A DNA stretch of 64,000 nt from Quillaja saponaria (Eukaryota; Streptophyta; Magnoliopsida; Fabales; Quillajaceae), in assembly GCA_029379385.1 (NCBI GenBank), contig CM055614.1, positions 21,309,994 to 21,373,993 on the forward strand, given 5' to 3'. The notes beneath the pieces are model-generated. The model was not told the origin of the DNA. It searched no databases and saw nothing but the letters and a program-made list of their open reading frames with translations. Made by a program: the position numbers and the translations under genes. Shown piece after piece: positions 38,301-49,156 of the stretch (position 1 is its first letter; the number at the start of each line of letters is the position of its first letter).

Positions 38301-38749
38301 TTTTTAACTTCCTATTAATTCAACTGAACTTCCTTCCTTCCTATTACAAGATTCTAAATTATAAGCTAGAAAGGTTTCTGAAGAACTTTCCTTCTTAGCA
38401 TCCCTTTCTGCTGTCAGAAGATTTGTAACTTCAAAACAACTATTAGCAGTTCTTGAATGAAGGCGGTATGAGGAAAATAACATAAGCTAGAAGAAAATCA
38501 TTTGAGGAATTCTAATTTGCAGCATTTTTGTTTTATTAGAATCTTAAATATAATCTTTATCTTTGCTGATAGTCATGCCCACAACATAATGTATTCATTG
38601 GTTGCATTTTTCTCAGTGAAGATGCGAACGAACTTAGAATACATACTCTCTCTGATTCTGGGGACATGGATTCACTTCAGAAGATGGTTGATGGTTCAGA
38701 TACAGAAGATTCTAGTGAGGAGTCATCTGATGCGCCTGGATTAAAATAA
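29379..38749 (+). CDS. Plastid-targeted conserved plant protein of unknown function (frameshifted in exon 1)
   Basis: Six exons: 29379-29851, 30088-30186, 33964-34141, 37540-37637, 38203-38264, 38617-38749; phases agree. The N-terminus is Ser/Arg-rich ([20 protein letters not shown]), a likely chloroplast transit peptide. Then come an acidic segment ([17 protein letters not shown]), a hydrophobic membrane-like stretch ([19 protein letters not shown]), a basic KRRR, and a helical region with [20 protein letters not shown] and [18 protein letters not shown]. The end is acidic ([14 protein letters not shown]). I recognise it as a conserved plant plastid protein of armadillo-like helical type but know no reaction for it. 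Exon 1 has two +1 insertions: an extra T at 29547-29548, giving a stop at 29550-29552, and an extra base near 29743. Removing both restores a 346-aa frame and the phase-0 junction with exon 2. Confidence 0.85.
31226..31522 (-). pseudogene. LINE zf-RVT-like C-terminal remnant
   Basis: The minus-strand translation contains [20 protein letters not shown] followed by WVMPNT and a basic run. It resembles the C-terminal zinc-binding reverse-transcriptase region of plant L1-type LINEs (typically H-LL-C-....W...FSLFGV.WVMP). The pairing histidine/cysteine motif is degraded. No other part of the LINE was identified. Confidence 0.5.
31893..31924 (-). mobile_element. LTR end plus tRNA-iMet primer-binding site
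   Basis: On the minus strand the sequence reads TGTTGGTGCTGCATCA (31924-31909), ATT, then TGGTATCAGAGC (31904-31893 inclusive of the spacer edge). The last is the standard plant retrotransposon primer-binding site complementary to initiator Met tRNA. This arrangement marks the 3' edge of a 5' LTR, with the internal region running toward lower coordinates. No gag was recognised there, so the element is a remnant. Confidence 0.7.
32199..32918 (+). pseudogene. Decayed PDS5-like (sister chromatid cohesion) sequence
   Basis: Plus-strand reading across several frames follows the N-terminus of plant PDS5 cohesion cofactors in order: [10 protein letters not shown]...LSILDK, VEQSP...HDALSPLL, a core with [20 protein letters not shown], then [20 protein letters not shown] and a final [19 protein letters not shown]. 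At least two in-frame stops (after LDKF and near VEQSP) and frame changes kill it. The segments are contiguous without visible introns, consistent with a processed copy or retroelement capture. Homology is by recalled family pattern. Confidence 0.6.
32919..33341 (+). pseudogene. Uncertain coding remnant ending like a gypsy polyprotein
   Basis: The open stretch 32968-33342 is acidic ([30 protein letters not shown]) and has no domain I recognise. A +1 reading of its last bases gives N-SR-SSFFPTKGEND, resembling the terminal residues of plant Ty3/gypsy polyproteins, and is followed by a purine-rich AAGGGAGAATGA. It may join captured sequence to the end of a retroelement. Confidence 0.35.
33342..33625 (+). 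mobile_element. Candidate 3' LTR (about 284 bp)
   Basis: Preceded by the purine-rich tract near 33330-33342, the block begins TGATGGAGAATGAAG and ends TGTTGGTGCTGCATCA. It carries a promoter-like TCTATATAATG near 33532. Its last 16 bases are identical to the LTR end at 31909-31924 on the opposite strand. The start coordinate is a best guess. Confidence 0.45.
34142..37539. other. Intron 3 of the plastid-protein gene
   Basis: A 3.4-kb intron without recognisable coding sequence. It includes A- and T-rich runs (for example 36909-36923). Open stretches inside show no domain. Confidence 0.6.
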
Positions 38750-39655
38750 CCATTTTATGAAAAGAATATTAGGAGGACATTAGCTCAGAATTATGCAGGT
38801 CATTTGTTCAGAATTATGCAGGTCATTTTTGCAGTATTTGTGCTAGTATATGATGCTTGAGAGGAGTACTTGATACTCAGAAACCGGTCAAAGAAAACTT
38901 AGATATATTATGTTTTAGTCTTCACAACTTCGGACCATGTTTCTTGTGGGAACAATTTTGTCAAATGTGATGCGTGAAGGAATAGTTGATAAAACAACTA
39001 AGATAGTTGTTAGATAAGAAAGAGAACTACTTTAAGGTGTTAGCTGAGTGCGAGGGTGAGCAAAAAGCAGAGAACATTGTGGATGATATTGCATGGTTCA
39101 TTCATTCCTCACTTCCTTTCCAGAAATAGGTGATCTTTCTTATGCAGTTCTGCTTGGTAAGAATCCATCTCCATGTCTGTTCTTTTAGTTGTGTGCCAAA
39201 TGTGTGCCAAAGATATCCTTGTTAATCTTGATATATATTGGATGGCCCTGGTGGAGAAGCTGGCTTCGTGGGCAAATTTCTGTGAGAAGCCTTTCATGTT
39301 TTTATGTTTTTTGGTTTTCCTGTTTCGGCCTAAATGCAAGTATAGAGTTGTTCAAGTTCACAATGAAATTAGTAATTCACTTTAACTTCACATTGTTGTA
39401 ATTTTTTGATTAGTTGGTCAAATAACTGCTGTTTAAAGGAAATGTGATATTAATGGTCTACTAGGTACATAATGTTGCCACGTTATCCCTTTCATTACTA
39501 TTATGGAGGATAGTTCCTTTTTTCAAATTGAAAGATTAATGTATTCATTTGACAAAATTGAAATTTATGTCTGAAAATACAGAAATCTTGTTCCTTTTAT
39601 ATTTTATCCAAATAAGTAGCAACATAACATGGATGCATTAATTCTTTATGATTAT
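38750..39655. other. 3' flank of the plastid-protein gene
   Basis: Contains the 3' UTR and spacer. Two 23-bp direct repeats (CAGAATTATGCAGGTCATTT) begin at 38786 and 38809 just after the stop codon. No other gene seen. Confidence 0.6.
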
Positions 39656-40143
39656 GGATGACAATGAGTCGAACTATTTCGTGAATAATTAGTGATTTAT
39701 TCATTAAGGGTTTGGATTATTTTCAAATGAGTCAATTTTGAATTTGTTTAGTAAAATAAGTCAAGTTCAAAATTATTTTAAAACTCGAATCAGAAATTTG
39801 TGAGTTAGTTTGTTATTTTTAAATATTTTATATTTTTTACATATGAATTTATTATAAATATATTTATATGTAAAAATTAATATAAGTTGTAATTTGATTT
39901 GGTAGTAAGCTATTAAAATAGTTCTCTAGCAGGACTTGGGTTTAGCTCTCCTTAACTACAAAAAATTTTTGTTTTTAAATCTTTAAGAATTCTTAACGAG
40001 TTAGGCTGAAGTGTGGATTTAGGCTCGTTAGCTTTTAACTAGTTTAGGTTCACGAGTTCTTAACGAACATAAATCAAGTTTGAATTTGTCTAAAGTTTGA
40101 CGAGTTAAGTCAATATTTATCAAAGTTCGGCTCATTGTCATCC
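39656..40143. mobile_element. MITE-like element with 20-bp terminal inverted repeats
   Basis: Left end GGATGACAATGAGTCGAACT (39656-39675) and the reverse complement of the right end, GGATGACAATGAGCCGAACT (40124-40143), match at 19 of 20 bases. The 488-bp interior is AT-rich and non-coding. TAT flanks both ends and may be a 3-bp target duplication. Superfamily cannot be assigned. Confidence 0.72.
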
Positions 40144-40526
40144 TATTCTCCCCACCAAACAAAACTATAGAAATGATGCCTTTAGTGTAATTTTGTATGA
40201 CAAAATGTTCAATGGTAATTTTATTAAACTCGCAGGGTGTGTTCTATTTGCCATCATTAATCTTATTGCAGAGATGCTTTTGGCTCCTTCAAGTCATCAT
40301 AGTATATTCATAAACGAAAACATACAAAGAAAGCATCCTTAGTTAGTTCGGTGACTCGAACAAGATTTGCTTGCCAATAACTATATCATTGGCGAAGCTA
40401 GAAATTTTTTTACATGGATCAATACATGTAAGTTTTAAACTCAATATATAATTAGATGATTTTCATTCAATGTAATTTAATAATTTAAAATTCGGTGCAA
40501 AACTTAAGCATTTTGTATAAATAGTT

Positions 40527-41010
40527 TGTTAGAACTGGATTTGACCAAGCTGAATTGTTTTTTATATGACTAACCTGTAAAGGGTAGTCCTTTGGATCTA
40601 TGAAAACTCTAACAATCAAGTCAGTATCTAATCATAGTGTACAATCTGAAAAATTACAAAGAGTATAAGTAAGAGGAATAACTTGTCTTATTTTCGAGTT
40701 TTGAACTCCTTTATATATTAGTTTTGTCTGTTACAATAATAATGATATCTATCATATAATAATAGACGATAATAATGTTCGTTATATAATTATGGATGGT
40801 AATGACATCCATTATAATATTAATAGAAATTAATGGTATTAATTACAGTTTGGATTATTCTGTTATATCTTAACCATGTCACGTGTAATAATATCATTAG
40901 ATTAGTATAATCCTGTATTATCACTAGTCTCCCAAAAATGAGTTTAAGGAGCGTAGAGACTTGAACTAGATGTTGTGGATCATATACATAGGTCGTGTTC
41001 CCTGTTTGCA
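40527..41010. repeat. Dispersed LTR-like repeat, family copy 2
   Basis: Begins TGTTAGAACTGGATTTGACC and ends near TTTGCA. It shares long stretches with 43949-44311 (CTCTAACAATCAAGTCAGTATCTAATCA type) and its distal part with 17285-17580. The middle is a run of imperfect ATAATAATG(A/G)...ATCCATTATA units. Non-coding; TG...CA ends suggest an LTR, but no target duplication was found. Confidence 0.6.
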
Positions 41011-41928
41011 GGATGTAATTTTTGTGCTATCACTGATGTGATACTCTGCTGGTGTGATGTTTTTATCACTAATGTTAATGATATATTGTATTCTATCTTA
41101 TAACTTATTATGTTTCACTCAATCTAATTACTTCCATATTTTTCAACGCGAACAGAAAAGCTCGAGCTTATTGTGTTTAGCAATTTATGTTGCTTCTTTG
41201 CCCACTGATTGGGTACTAATGTATAGTTGTATTTGAACTGAAAAAATAATACCATTACTTTGAGCAATATAGGTGAAAATCGTATTGTTTGCTGATGTTG
41301 TAGCATTCTAGTTGAAAATCCAAACATTTTGATGTTGTCTTGGTTTCATAGCCACTTGATTTGTCAGGGTGCTTTGCTCGAGAGCTGACTTTTTTAGCCT
41401 GTGTTGCTCATCTCGAGTGTGACTATAAGTGTTCTAGTTGTGTATCATCTACTTAGGGCTCTCTCTAGGTTGAGTGAAAATCCAGTACCTTTGGCGATTT
41501 AGTATCCAAAAGCCATGCTGAAAAGCTGGGAGAATTGAATAATTGCTTATGCCTTTCCTCAGGGTCAATCTATTACGTCTAGGCTTTTATCATTGCAATG
41601 GGGACATATTGGATGTCACTCATCCCAAAGACTGCCACTAGCTGAAAAAGTTGTGTATTTGAGCTCTTTTGAGTTGTTATTATGGTGGGTGAAAGCCTCT
41701 TTCGTCTTGAAGGCAATGAGCTCATCTTGATTTTGGTGACTTCATGTATGAAGATTTTTTTGAAATAAATTAATAATTGAGGCTAAAAAATCAAACTCAA
41801 CAAGAAACTCATTAAACCCACATATATCAGAATATATTGCTGGAGATAATAATCAATAATATTTTAAACAACTTATATAATCTCTTGGTTTATTGTTCGT
41901 GGATTGTGACCATTTAATTTTGAGATTT

Positions 41929-42996
41929 GACCTTGAGTTATATGTAGGAAAAGAAACATTTTTCTTTTGCGAGGGTTATTTAACCTCCGTATATATTGCT
42001 TATATGTACTAAGTTATATGCTAATTCACCTGAAACATCAAGCATCAAATAATAAATATGACTCAAGTCATTTGTTAACTCAAGTTTGAGAACATATAAC
42101 AAATAAATATTTTATATTGGTCATAGGCAAAACCATAAATTCATAAAAATAAGTTCCATCGAGATAACAATTATTAGTATGGGCCAATTTTAAAGCTGTA
42201 AATTTGTATTAAAAAGGCGTACCAGCCAAGCATATTTTGTTCATAATCATTTATGATTTTTACTTATTTTCTAAAGGATACTTGCATATATTTTGTAAAC
42301 ATGCAATTAAAGTCTAAGCACATATTTGTAAAATTTTAAAATTAATTAGGCCATTTATATGAAAAATACATATTTTGGGAGTCTATGTGTAATTTTCTAG
42401 AATCGTATTGGTCATTTATACGAGAATATAAAAGTCTATGGGCCTGGTGCAATTATCTCGAAGCATTTGACCTCGAGTTGTATGTAGGGAAGAAACATTT
42501 TTCTTTTGTGGTGGTTGCTTGACCTCCATATATATTGCTTATCTATACTAAGCTGTATGTTAATTCACTTGAAACATCAAGCATCAAATAATAAATATTA
42601 CTCGGTTGTTTGTTGACTGAAGTTTGAGAATATATAACAAATAAATATTTTGTATTGGCCATAGTCAATGCCATAAATTCATAAAAATAAATTCCATGGA
42701 GACAACCAATTATTTGTAAGGGTTGATTGTAAGGCTGCAAATTATATTAAAAAAGTGTACTAGCTAAGCATATTTTATGCATAATCATTTAAGATTTCTA
42801 CTTATTTATTTTGTACACATGCAATTATAAAGTCTAAGGACATATTCGTAAAATTTTATAATTACTTAGGCCATTTATATGAAAATATAGATTTTAGGGG
42901 TTTATATGTAATTTTCTATAATTATGTTGGTCATTTATATGAGAATATAAAAGTTTGGGGGCCTATGTGTAATTATTCTAAAGCATTTATGTGATT
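41929..42996. repeat. Tandem duplication, 540-bp unit
   Basis: Copy 1 (41929-42468) and copy 2 (42469-about 42996) are head to tail. Shared landmarks include GACCT(T/C)GAGTT(A/G)TATGTAGG, GAAACATCAAGCATCAAATA and AGGCCATTTATATGAAAA. Divergence is moderate with small indels. AT-rich and non-coding. Confidence 0.85.
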
Positions 42997-43948
42997 AACA
43001 TGAAGTCAAGGATGTTTTTTCAAATACAAAACAATTGTGGTAACTATGTTAATTACCAAAATACATAAAGTATCAAGCCAAGTACGAAAATATATAATAA
43101 TATTCAGGCCAAATATGTAAATATATAAAATAATTGGGGTAAATACAAATATTTAATAAGTTAGCGACCAAATAACAATTAGGCAAACTGGGTTGAATCT
43201 AAATTTGGTTGAACATGACAGATGACTCTGTTGTTGATTTGGGTTTGATTTTGCTGATGACTTACTCAAATTTGATTGAGAATGTTCATTTTAACGTACG
43301 TTTTTTTCACAATAATTGTACTCAAAACAACCAAATATATCAATGTTTTGCTTCATAATTACATTCAAAACAACCAATTAAAACATAGGAGTATAGTTAA
43401 ATATATATTGAAGTCATCGATGGACAAATAAATAAGATAATTATAAGAATTTATATGTGGTTATTTTAACCACAAAATTTGTAATTATTATCCTAATCCT
43501 TGCACTTGGAGAAGTCCATTAAATGCCATCGAAGTTGAAATGGCCAAAGGCAAACATGAAGAATATGTTTTGATGAAGAATTAAGAAATAAAACAATTAA
43601 CCTTTTATCTTTTTTTGTGTCCCACATACAAAATGCATAGTGGCACAATATGTTTTGTTTTTCTTTTAGTTAACCTTAGGCTTCTCGCTTAAATTAGTAG
43701 AAAATATTAGGTGGCAATTTTATGGCTGGATCTACCAATCTAGGAACATGAAATACTAGAGTTATTTTTCTAGTATGTGCACCCACAACTCTTATTGATA
43801 TTGATGGCTAAATAATCAAAATGGATCACAAGTGCTTCATAGATGAATATATTTTGCTGTGTTCTCTCAATATCTATCAGTTTTTAGATCAGCTCTAATG
43901 TAGGGATCAACACCCAAATCATATGTGTTCTCACACAGACAACGCCAT
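42997..43948. other. AT-rich intergenic sequence
   Basis: No gene or clear repeat boundary recognised. Confidence 0.5.
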
Positions 43949-44311
43949 TGTTAAAATTGAATTTGATCAGACTGAATTGTCTTCCATATCACTAACCTGC
44001 AAAGAGGGCTGGTTCCTTTAGACTTGTAAAAACTCTAACGATCAAGTCAGTATCTAATCAGAAGGTATAAACTAAAAAACTATAAAGAGTATGAGTAAGA
44101 GAAATAAACTGTCTTATTTTGGGGTTTAGAGCCCATAGGAGTTCTGTTGGTTATAATAACAATGACGTCTGTTATATAATAATGGACAATAATAATGTCG
44201 GTTATATAATAATAGATGATAATGACTTCCATTGTATTATTATTGATAATAATGGCATCCATTAAATATTAATGAAAATTAATGGTGGCAATCCTGTATT
44301 ATCATAGTTCT
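43949..44311. repeat. Dispersed LTR-like repeat, family copy 3
   Basis: Begins TGTTAAAATTGAATTTGATC and aligns with 40527-40920, ending at ATCCTGTATTATCA, where similarity stops. It lacks the last part present in copy 2. Confidence 0.6.
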
Positions 44312-45916
44312 TTTCAAACTTATTAATAGTTATATGGTTCGTACTTTTATAAATGCTCATAGAGATCATTCAAATGTTCAACTTGATTTGATATTTTGTA
44401 GTATTTTATCAATATATAGATTTTAGTATATTATTTTAAAATGTAAAGTAAAATAAAATTTAGTGGTGGAATGTTTACTTTGATATTCAGTTAAAATCAA
44501 ATCTATTAGAAACCATTTCAACATGATAATTAGATAACTTAGAAACATAGAAGTTATTAAAAAATTAAAAAATATTATTTTACTATCAAACAAAATAAAT
44601 AATTGAAATAGGGAATCTACATTTCATAAAATTCAAACTATATACTAGTTTAATTTTATGTATACTATTTATAATTTATATATTTTCAAATAATTTTCTA
44701 TACTTTAAATATTATTTTCTAATATAAATAAAAAATATATTAATTTTTGATTAACTTAATTTATTTTACCAACCAAATAGATGCTGGAAACAAGAGTTAT
44801 TGCTAAATCTAGACTAGCTAATTATTCTAAAAATGTGTTTTGAGTAAAATATTTGTTGCTTTATTTAGTAGGTTAATTTTTACAAGTTGCCTGATTTGGT
44901 AACATTTAGCCTTTCTGGTCATTTAAGTTTGATGTGTTGGTTTGTGAAAGCATGATGGTTTAAGTTTTCATTGCCTGGTTACTATTGAAACTTTGATCAT
45001 CCTCATGAAAGAGAACTTGACATTAATCAATGAGCAATACATGAAAACTATGTCCTCATTTGCCTACTTGTTCTATGTGTTTGGATGTATACAAGTATCA
45101 GAGTCTACTGCATGATATACATAGGACATGTTGAAATGGTATTTGATTTTTTGCAATGTGTAGGTATAATACACATGTCATTACACTAAATTAAAGAAGT
45201 TTAAATCATCAACTTTGTGCTAATCTTCCTCTTAAATCTTCATGGCTTTCATTATTGCTTCCCCTAGTTTTAAGTTCCACATGAGATTATTAATTTTTCA
45301 GAGTTTTCATATTTCCTAAATGATATTGAAGATCATGTTATTGTGTCTTATGAGTGTTACGATAATCATGTTATGATCTTCAACATTGTTGCATTACTTG
45401 GATATTATGTCTTAGAGTTTTCATATTTCCCTTTCCTTTTTGAACTTGAAATTGATGTTTTTGATGATATTTTTAACTTGGTGTGACTTTGAGCTGGTTA
45501 GAATACCAATAAAAAATGAGGTTTCTTTATTGCATATTTCACTTTTCTTTTCTTGCATTTGCATCTATTGGTATACATGCTCTTGTAAATTAGTTAGCCT
45601 TTATAAACAACGATTTGAGTTTCTTGTCCAAAATTTTAACTATAGTTTCTACATTGCAAACTGATTTGATTCTTAACTTGAAATAAGAGCAAACACAAGT
45701 AAATGCAATCTAGTAGAGATAAAAGGAGTGCTAGACTTCTTGATGAGGACATACATGCATAAAGTGCAAAAGCAAAAGACAAAAACTCCTGATACTGATT
45801 TTGACAAGGATTGGATGGATGAGTCCAGAGACAAAAAATGACATTATAGTCGCATAAGAAAAAGTTAAATTTGTTGAAACATGGACGATAAGAGTAGAAC
45901 TCATGATTTTGATAGA
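44312..45916. other. AT-rich intergenic sequence
   Basis: No gene recognised; open stretches at 45440-45664 (+) and 45636-45955 (-) overlap one another and have no domain. Confidence 0.5.
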
Positions 45917-45921
45917 GAAAC

Positions 45922-46540
45922 TGTAATATAAAAGTTGCAGAAACAATAAACACATTTGAAATGCTTGAGTTGAGTTATAATTTATCTTTCCTTAATACTA
46001 TATTTGCATACTACTTGCAACGGGTTACAGCAAATAAGCCTTCCAAGATAAAACAAGCTCTTTTATATCTAAGTTTCTATTAGATATAAATAGAAATTAT
46101 AACTTGAAAAGAGAAAGAAAGAGAAGAAGAAAAGATATAAAAATGTGGTTAAGCATGTTACTTTTACAAGGTCTTCCATAAATGGACATTTCTATTCATA
46201 TGGAAGTTAATATTCCAAAATAAAATATCTTTTCATTTAAGTCATAAAGTAATGACTTTTTGATTAAGTCAAATAGCCATAAAAACCCATATAAGTTTTT
46301 CATGAAAATGCATTCTTGTTCATAAAGAAGTTACCTTTATGAAACCAAGTGTCTTTTTACTTAAGCAAAAAGAATGACTTTTTGATTAAGTCACATTAAC
46401 TAAACTTTCCTATTCTCAACACTTTAATAACTATTCATATATAAATTATTTTATGAAAGGAAATGTATTTTCATTTAGGCAAAAAGTAATGACTTTTGGA
46501 TTAAGTCATATTACTTTAAAACTATTGAAAATTCCTAATA
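45922..46540 (-). repeat. Left LTR (3' LTR in element orientation)
   Basis: Colinear with 48442-49060 throughout; both contain GAAAAGAGAAAGAAAGAGAA and CATTTCTATTCATATGGAAG. Confidence 0.82.
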
Positions 46541-48441
46541 ATTTTTTCCCAATTTTCAAAGTATTGAAACCACTTTGTAAGTGCCTCTTTCTCTTGTTAC
46601 CATTAGTTGGTTATATAAGGTGTCCTTAGACTTGAACCTTTTCCAGTAATTATAAAATGTAAGAATCCAAAGTGTTATAAGTCTTGAACTTTGTAATTTT
46701 TAAATAACATCATATATATTACTCATCCATATAACTTTTCAGTTATAATTTCTACTTCCCGCACATTAATGGCCATGTGTTACATCTTAGAAATTCATAT
46801 ATGTCTTTGAGATAAGCTTTCTGATCTCGTAGAAGTGGCCATACTTCCCATATATACATAGATGAATCTATAAATAAACTGTATGATATACATTTTTCCT
46901 TTAGGACATAAATTCATTAAAGGTTAAAAATACTCTATGTTTTTCTCCATACTAGCATGCACTTACTTTGAGATAACATAAAGGTTCTTTAACCTTTATA
47001 TTTGTAAAGTGCATAAACTGGTTTTAATTACGTGTTCGTTCCATTTGAAACTAGAAGATTAGAACTTTTCCTAACGGTTTAATTGGTTTTTCACATAAGT
47101 AACCTTTCATTTTAAAAAAAACTTTATAAAACCCATCTCCCGGAAGTCTTTCATATCACATCCTTGCCTAGGCAATTTGTAAAAAGTTCGTCAATATTTT
47201 TCATTGACTTTGTGATAAAACTTCCTTTTATTTATTTTGGGATCTTACTAGCCCTATTGATGTTTTTGACATCAATTTCAAGATCTTTAAATTGATCTTG
47301 GAACTTTAACAATATATGTTTCTTAGGTTAATTAACATTAAAATACCTATTTTCAAAGAACTTTGTATTTACCTTCAATGTTTAAAACTATGTTAATTCA
47401 CTGTTACAATAACATCAACAATCACCTTTTGAATGAGATTGTAAATTCCTCTCATCACATTGATATATCATATACTTTTTGTTATACAAACCGAGTATCA
47501 ACCGAGTATCCAATAAACATAATATTGAATTTATCAAATATCTACATAATTTTAACAAAGAAAAATTCTCCAAAGTAGTATTACCAGTAGTCAAATCATA
47601 AGGTATAAATAACCAAGAAATAATCATTTCTCTTTACACCTTATAGAATTTTTTTTTTCAAGAAAAATTATGTCCTTGATGTATAATAAAACTAGAAATT
47701 TATAATAATTCTCCCATTTATTTTATACATCAAAACTTGATATACAAATTCAAAATAGAATTTAATCATATAAATAATATTCTTAAATATATACCACATA
47801 TAAAATTATATTTCATGAATTTAATTTTCAAGAAATAAACTATTGTTCAAACCATGGTGCCAGTATTAGACTTTTTCCTTGCCCAAGTCCAATTAATTCA
47901 CTAATCCATATCCTTTATATAATAAAGAAAATATAACATATTTCAACAAAAGATTTTTCTCATTTCTTTGCCTTTAGAAGAAAATAATCTTTGAATTGAA
48001 ATTATATTCTAATCTTTATCACTTTTCAATACATAAACTTAAACACCAAAATTTATATATTATGTCTAACATGTAACCATATTTTTATACTAGAAAATTT
48101 CAATAGTCACACAATTATTATTGATTTTCCATGTCCATGTATTTTACCATATACGTATAAAATCACAATTTATTTTTCATATGTACTTTCACCATATAAA
48201 TATGAAAATCGATTAACAACTTAAAAGATTTAAAGGAGAATGAAAAACTTGATTCTCCATGAAAGGATCTTAATCAAATATTGTAACTTTTTCTTCTCTT
48301 TATAATCTACAAAAATGACTTTTGTTCTCCCATTTCATCACTTGATCTCTACGACCCATTAACTTGTCAATTTTACCACATCATTGACTATAGACACTTG
48401 GACTTGTATCTTCCATTGTTACACAAATATAGTCTTAAGAT

Positions 48442-49060
48442 TATAGTATAAAAGTTGCATAAACAATAAATACCTTGAAATGCCTAAGTCGAGTTATAAT
48501 TTCTCATTCCTTAAGACTATATTTGCACCCTACTTACAATGGCTTACAGTAAATAAACCTCCTAAGATAAAACAAGCTATTTTATATCTAAGGTTGTCAT
48601 TAGATATAAACATAAATAATAACTTGAAAAGAGAAAGAAAGAGAAGAAGAAGAGATTTGAAAAATGTGGTTAAGCATGTTATTTTTATAGGCTTTCCTAT
48701 GAATGGACATTTCTATTCATATGGAAGTTAATATCCAAAATAAATATCTTTTCATTTAAGTAAAAAAGTAATGATTTTTTGACTAAGTCAAATAGCCATA
48801 AAAACCCTTATAGGTTTTCTATGAAAATGTATTCTTGTTCATAAAGAAGTTACTTTTATGAAATCAAGTGTCTTTTCACTTATGCAAAAAGTAATGACTT
48901 TTTGATTAAGTCACATTAACCAAACTTTCCTATTCTCAACACTTTAATAACTATTCATATAGAAGTTATTTTATGAAAGGAAATGTATTTTCATTTAAGC
49001 AAAAAATAATTACTCTTGGATTAAGTCAAATTATTTTGAAACTACTGAAAATTCCTAACA
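48442..49060 (-). repeat. Right LTR (5' LTR in element orientation)
   Basis: Same length as the left LTR and flanked by GAAAC on its outer side. Confidence 0.82.
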
Positions 49061-49156
49061 GAAACTCACCCTGTCATGGCTTTTTTTATTATTTTATTAT
49101 TTTAAGATTGTAATTGTTATTTTGTTTGGATTTTGATGGGGAGTGTATAGAGGATA

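Larger units (their letters stand above)
45922..49060 (-). mobile_element. Non-autonomous LTR retrotransposon with two 619-bp LTRs
   Basis: Two direct repeats, 45922-46540 and 48442-49060, each 619 bp, bound a 1901-bp interior. The 5-mer GAAAC lies immediately outside both ends (45917-45921 and 49061-49065), a perfect target duplication. On the minus strand the right LTR begins TGTTAGGAATTTTCA, a start common in plant copia LTRs, and the left LTR ends ATTACA, so minus orientation is favoured. A purine-rich AATTGGGAAAAAAT precedes the left LTR in that orientation. No gag-pol ORF is seen in the interior, and no standard initiator-Met primer site was found. Confidence 0.82.

Noticed and set aside
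45636..45955. Overlapping minus-strand open stretches of 105 and 74 codons
   Set aside because: Two frames over the same bases running into the LTR element; no domain and no conserved motif.
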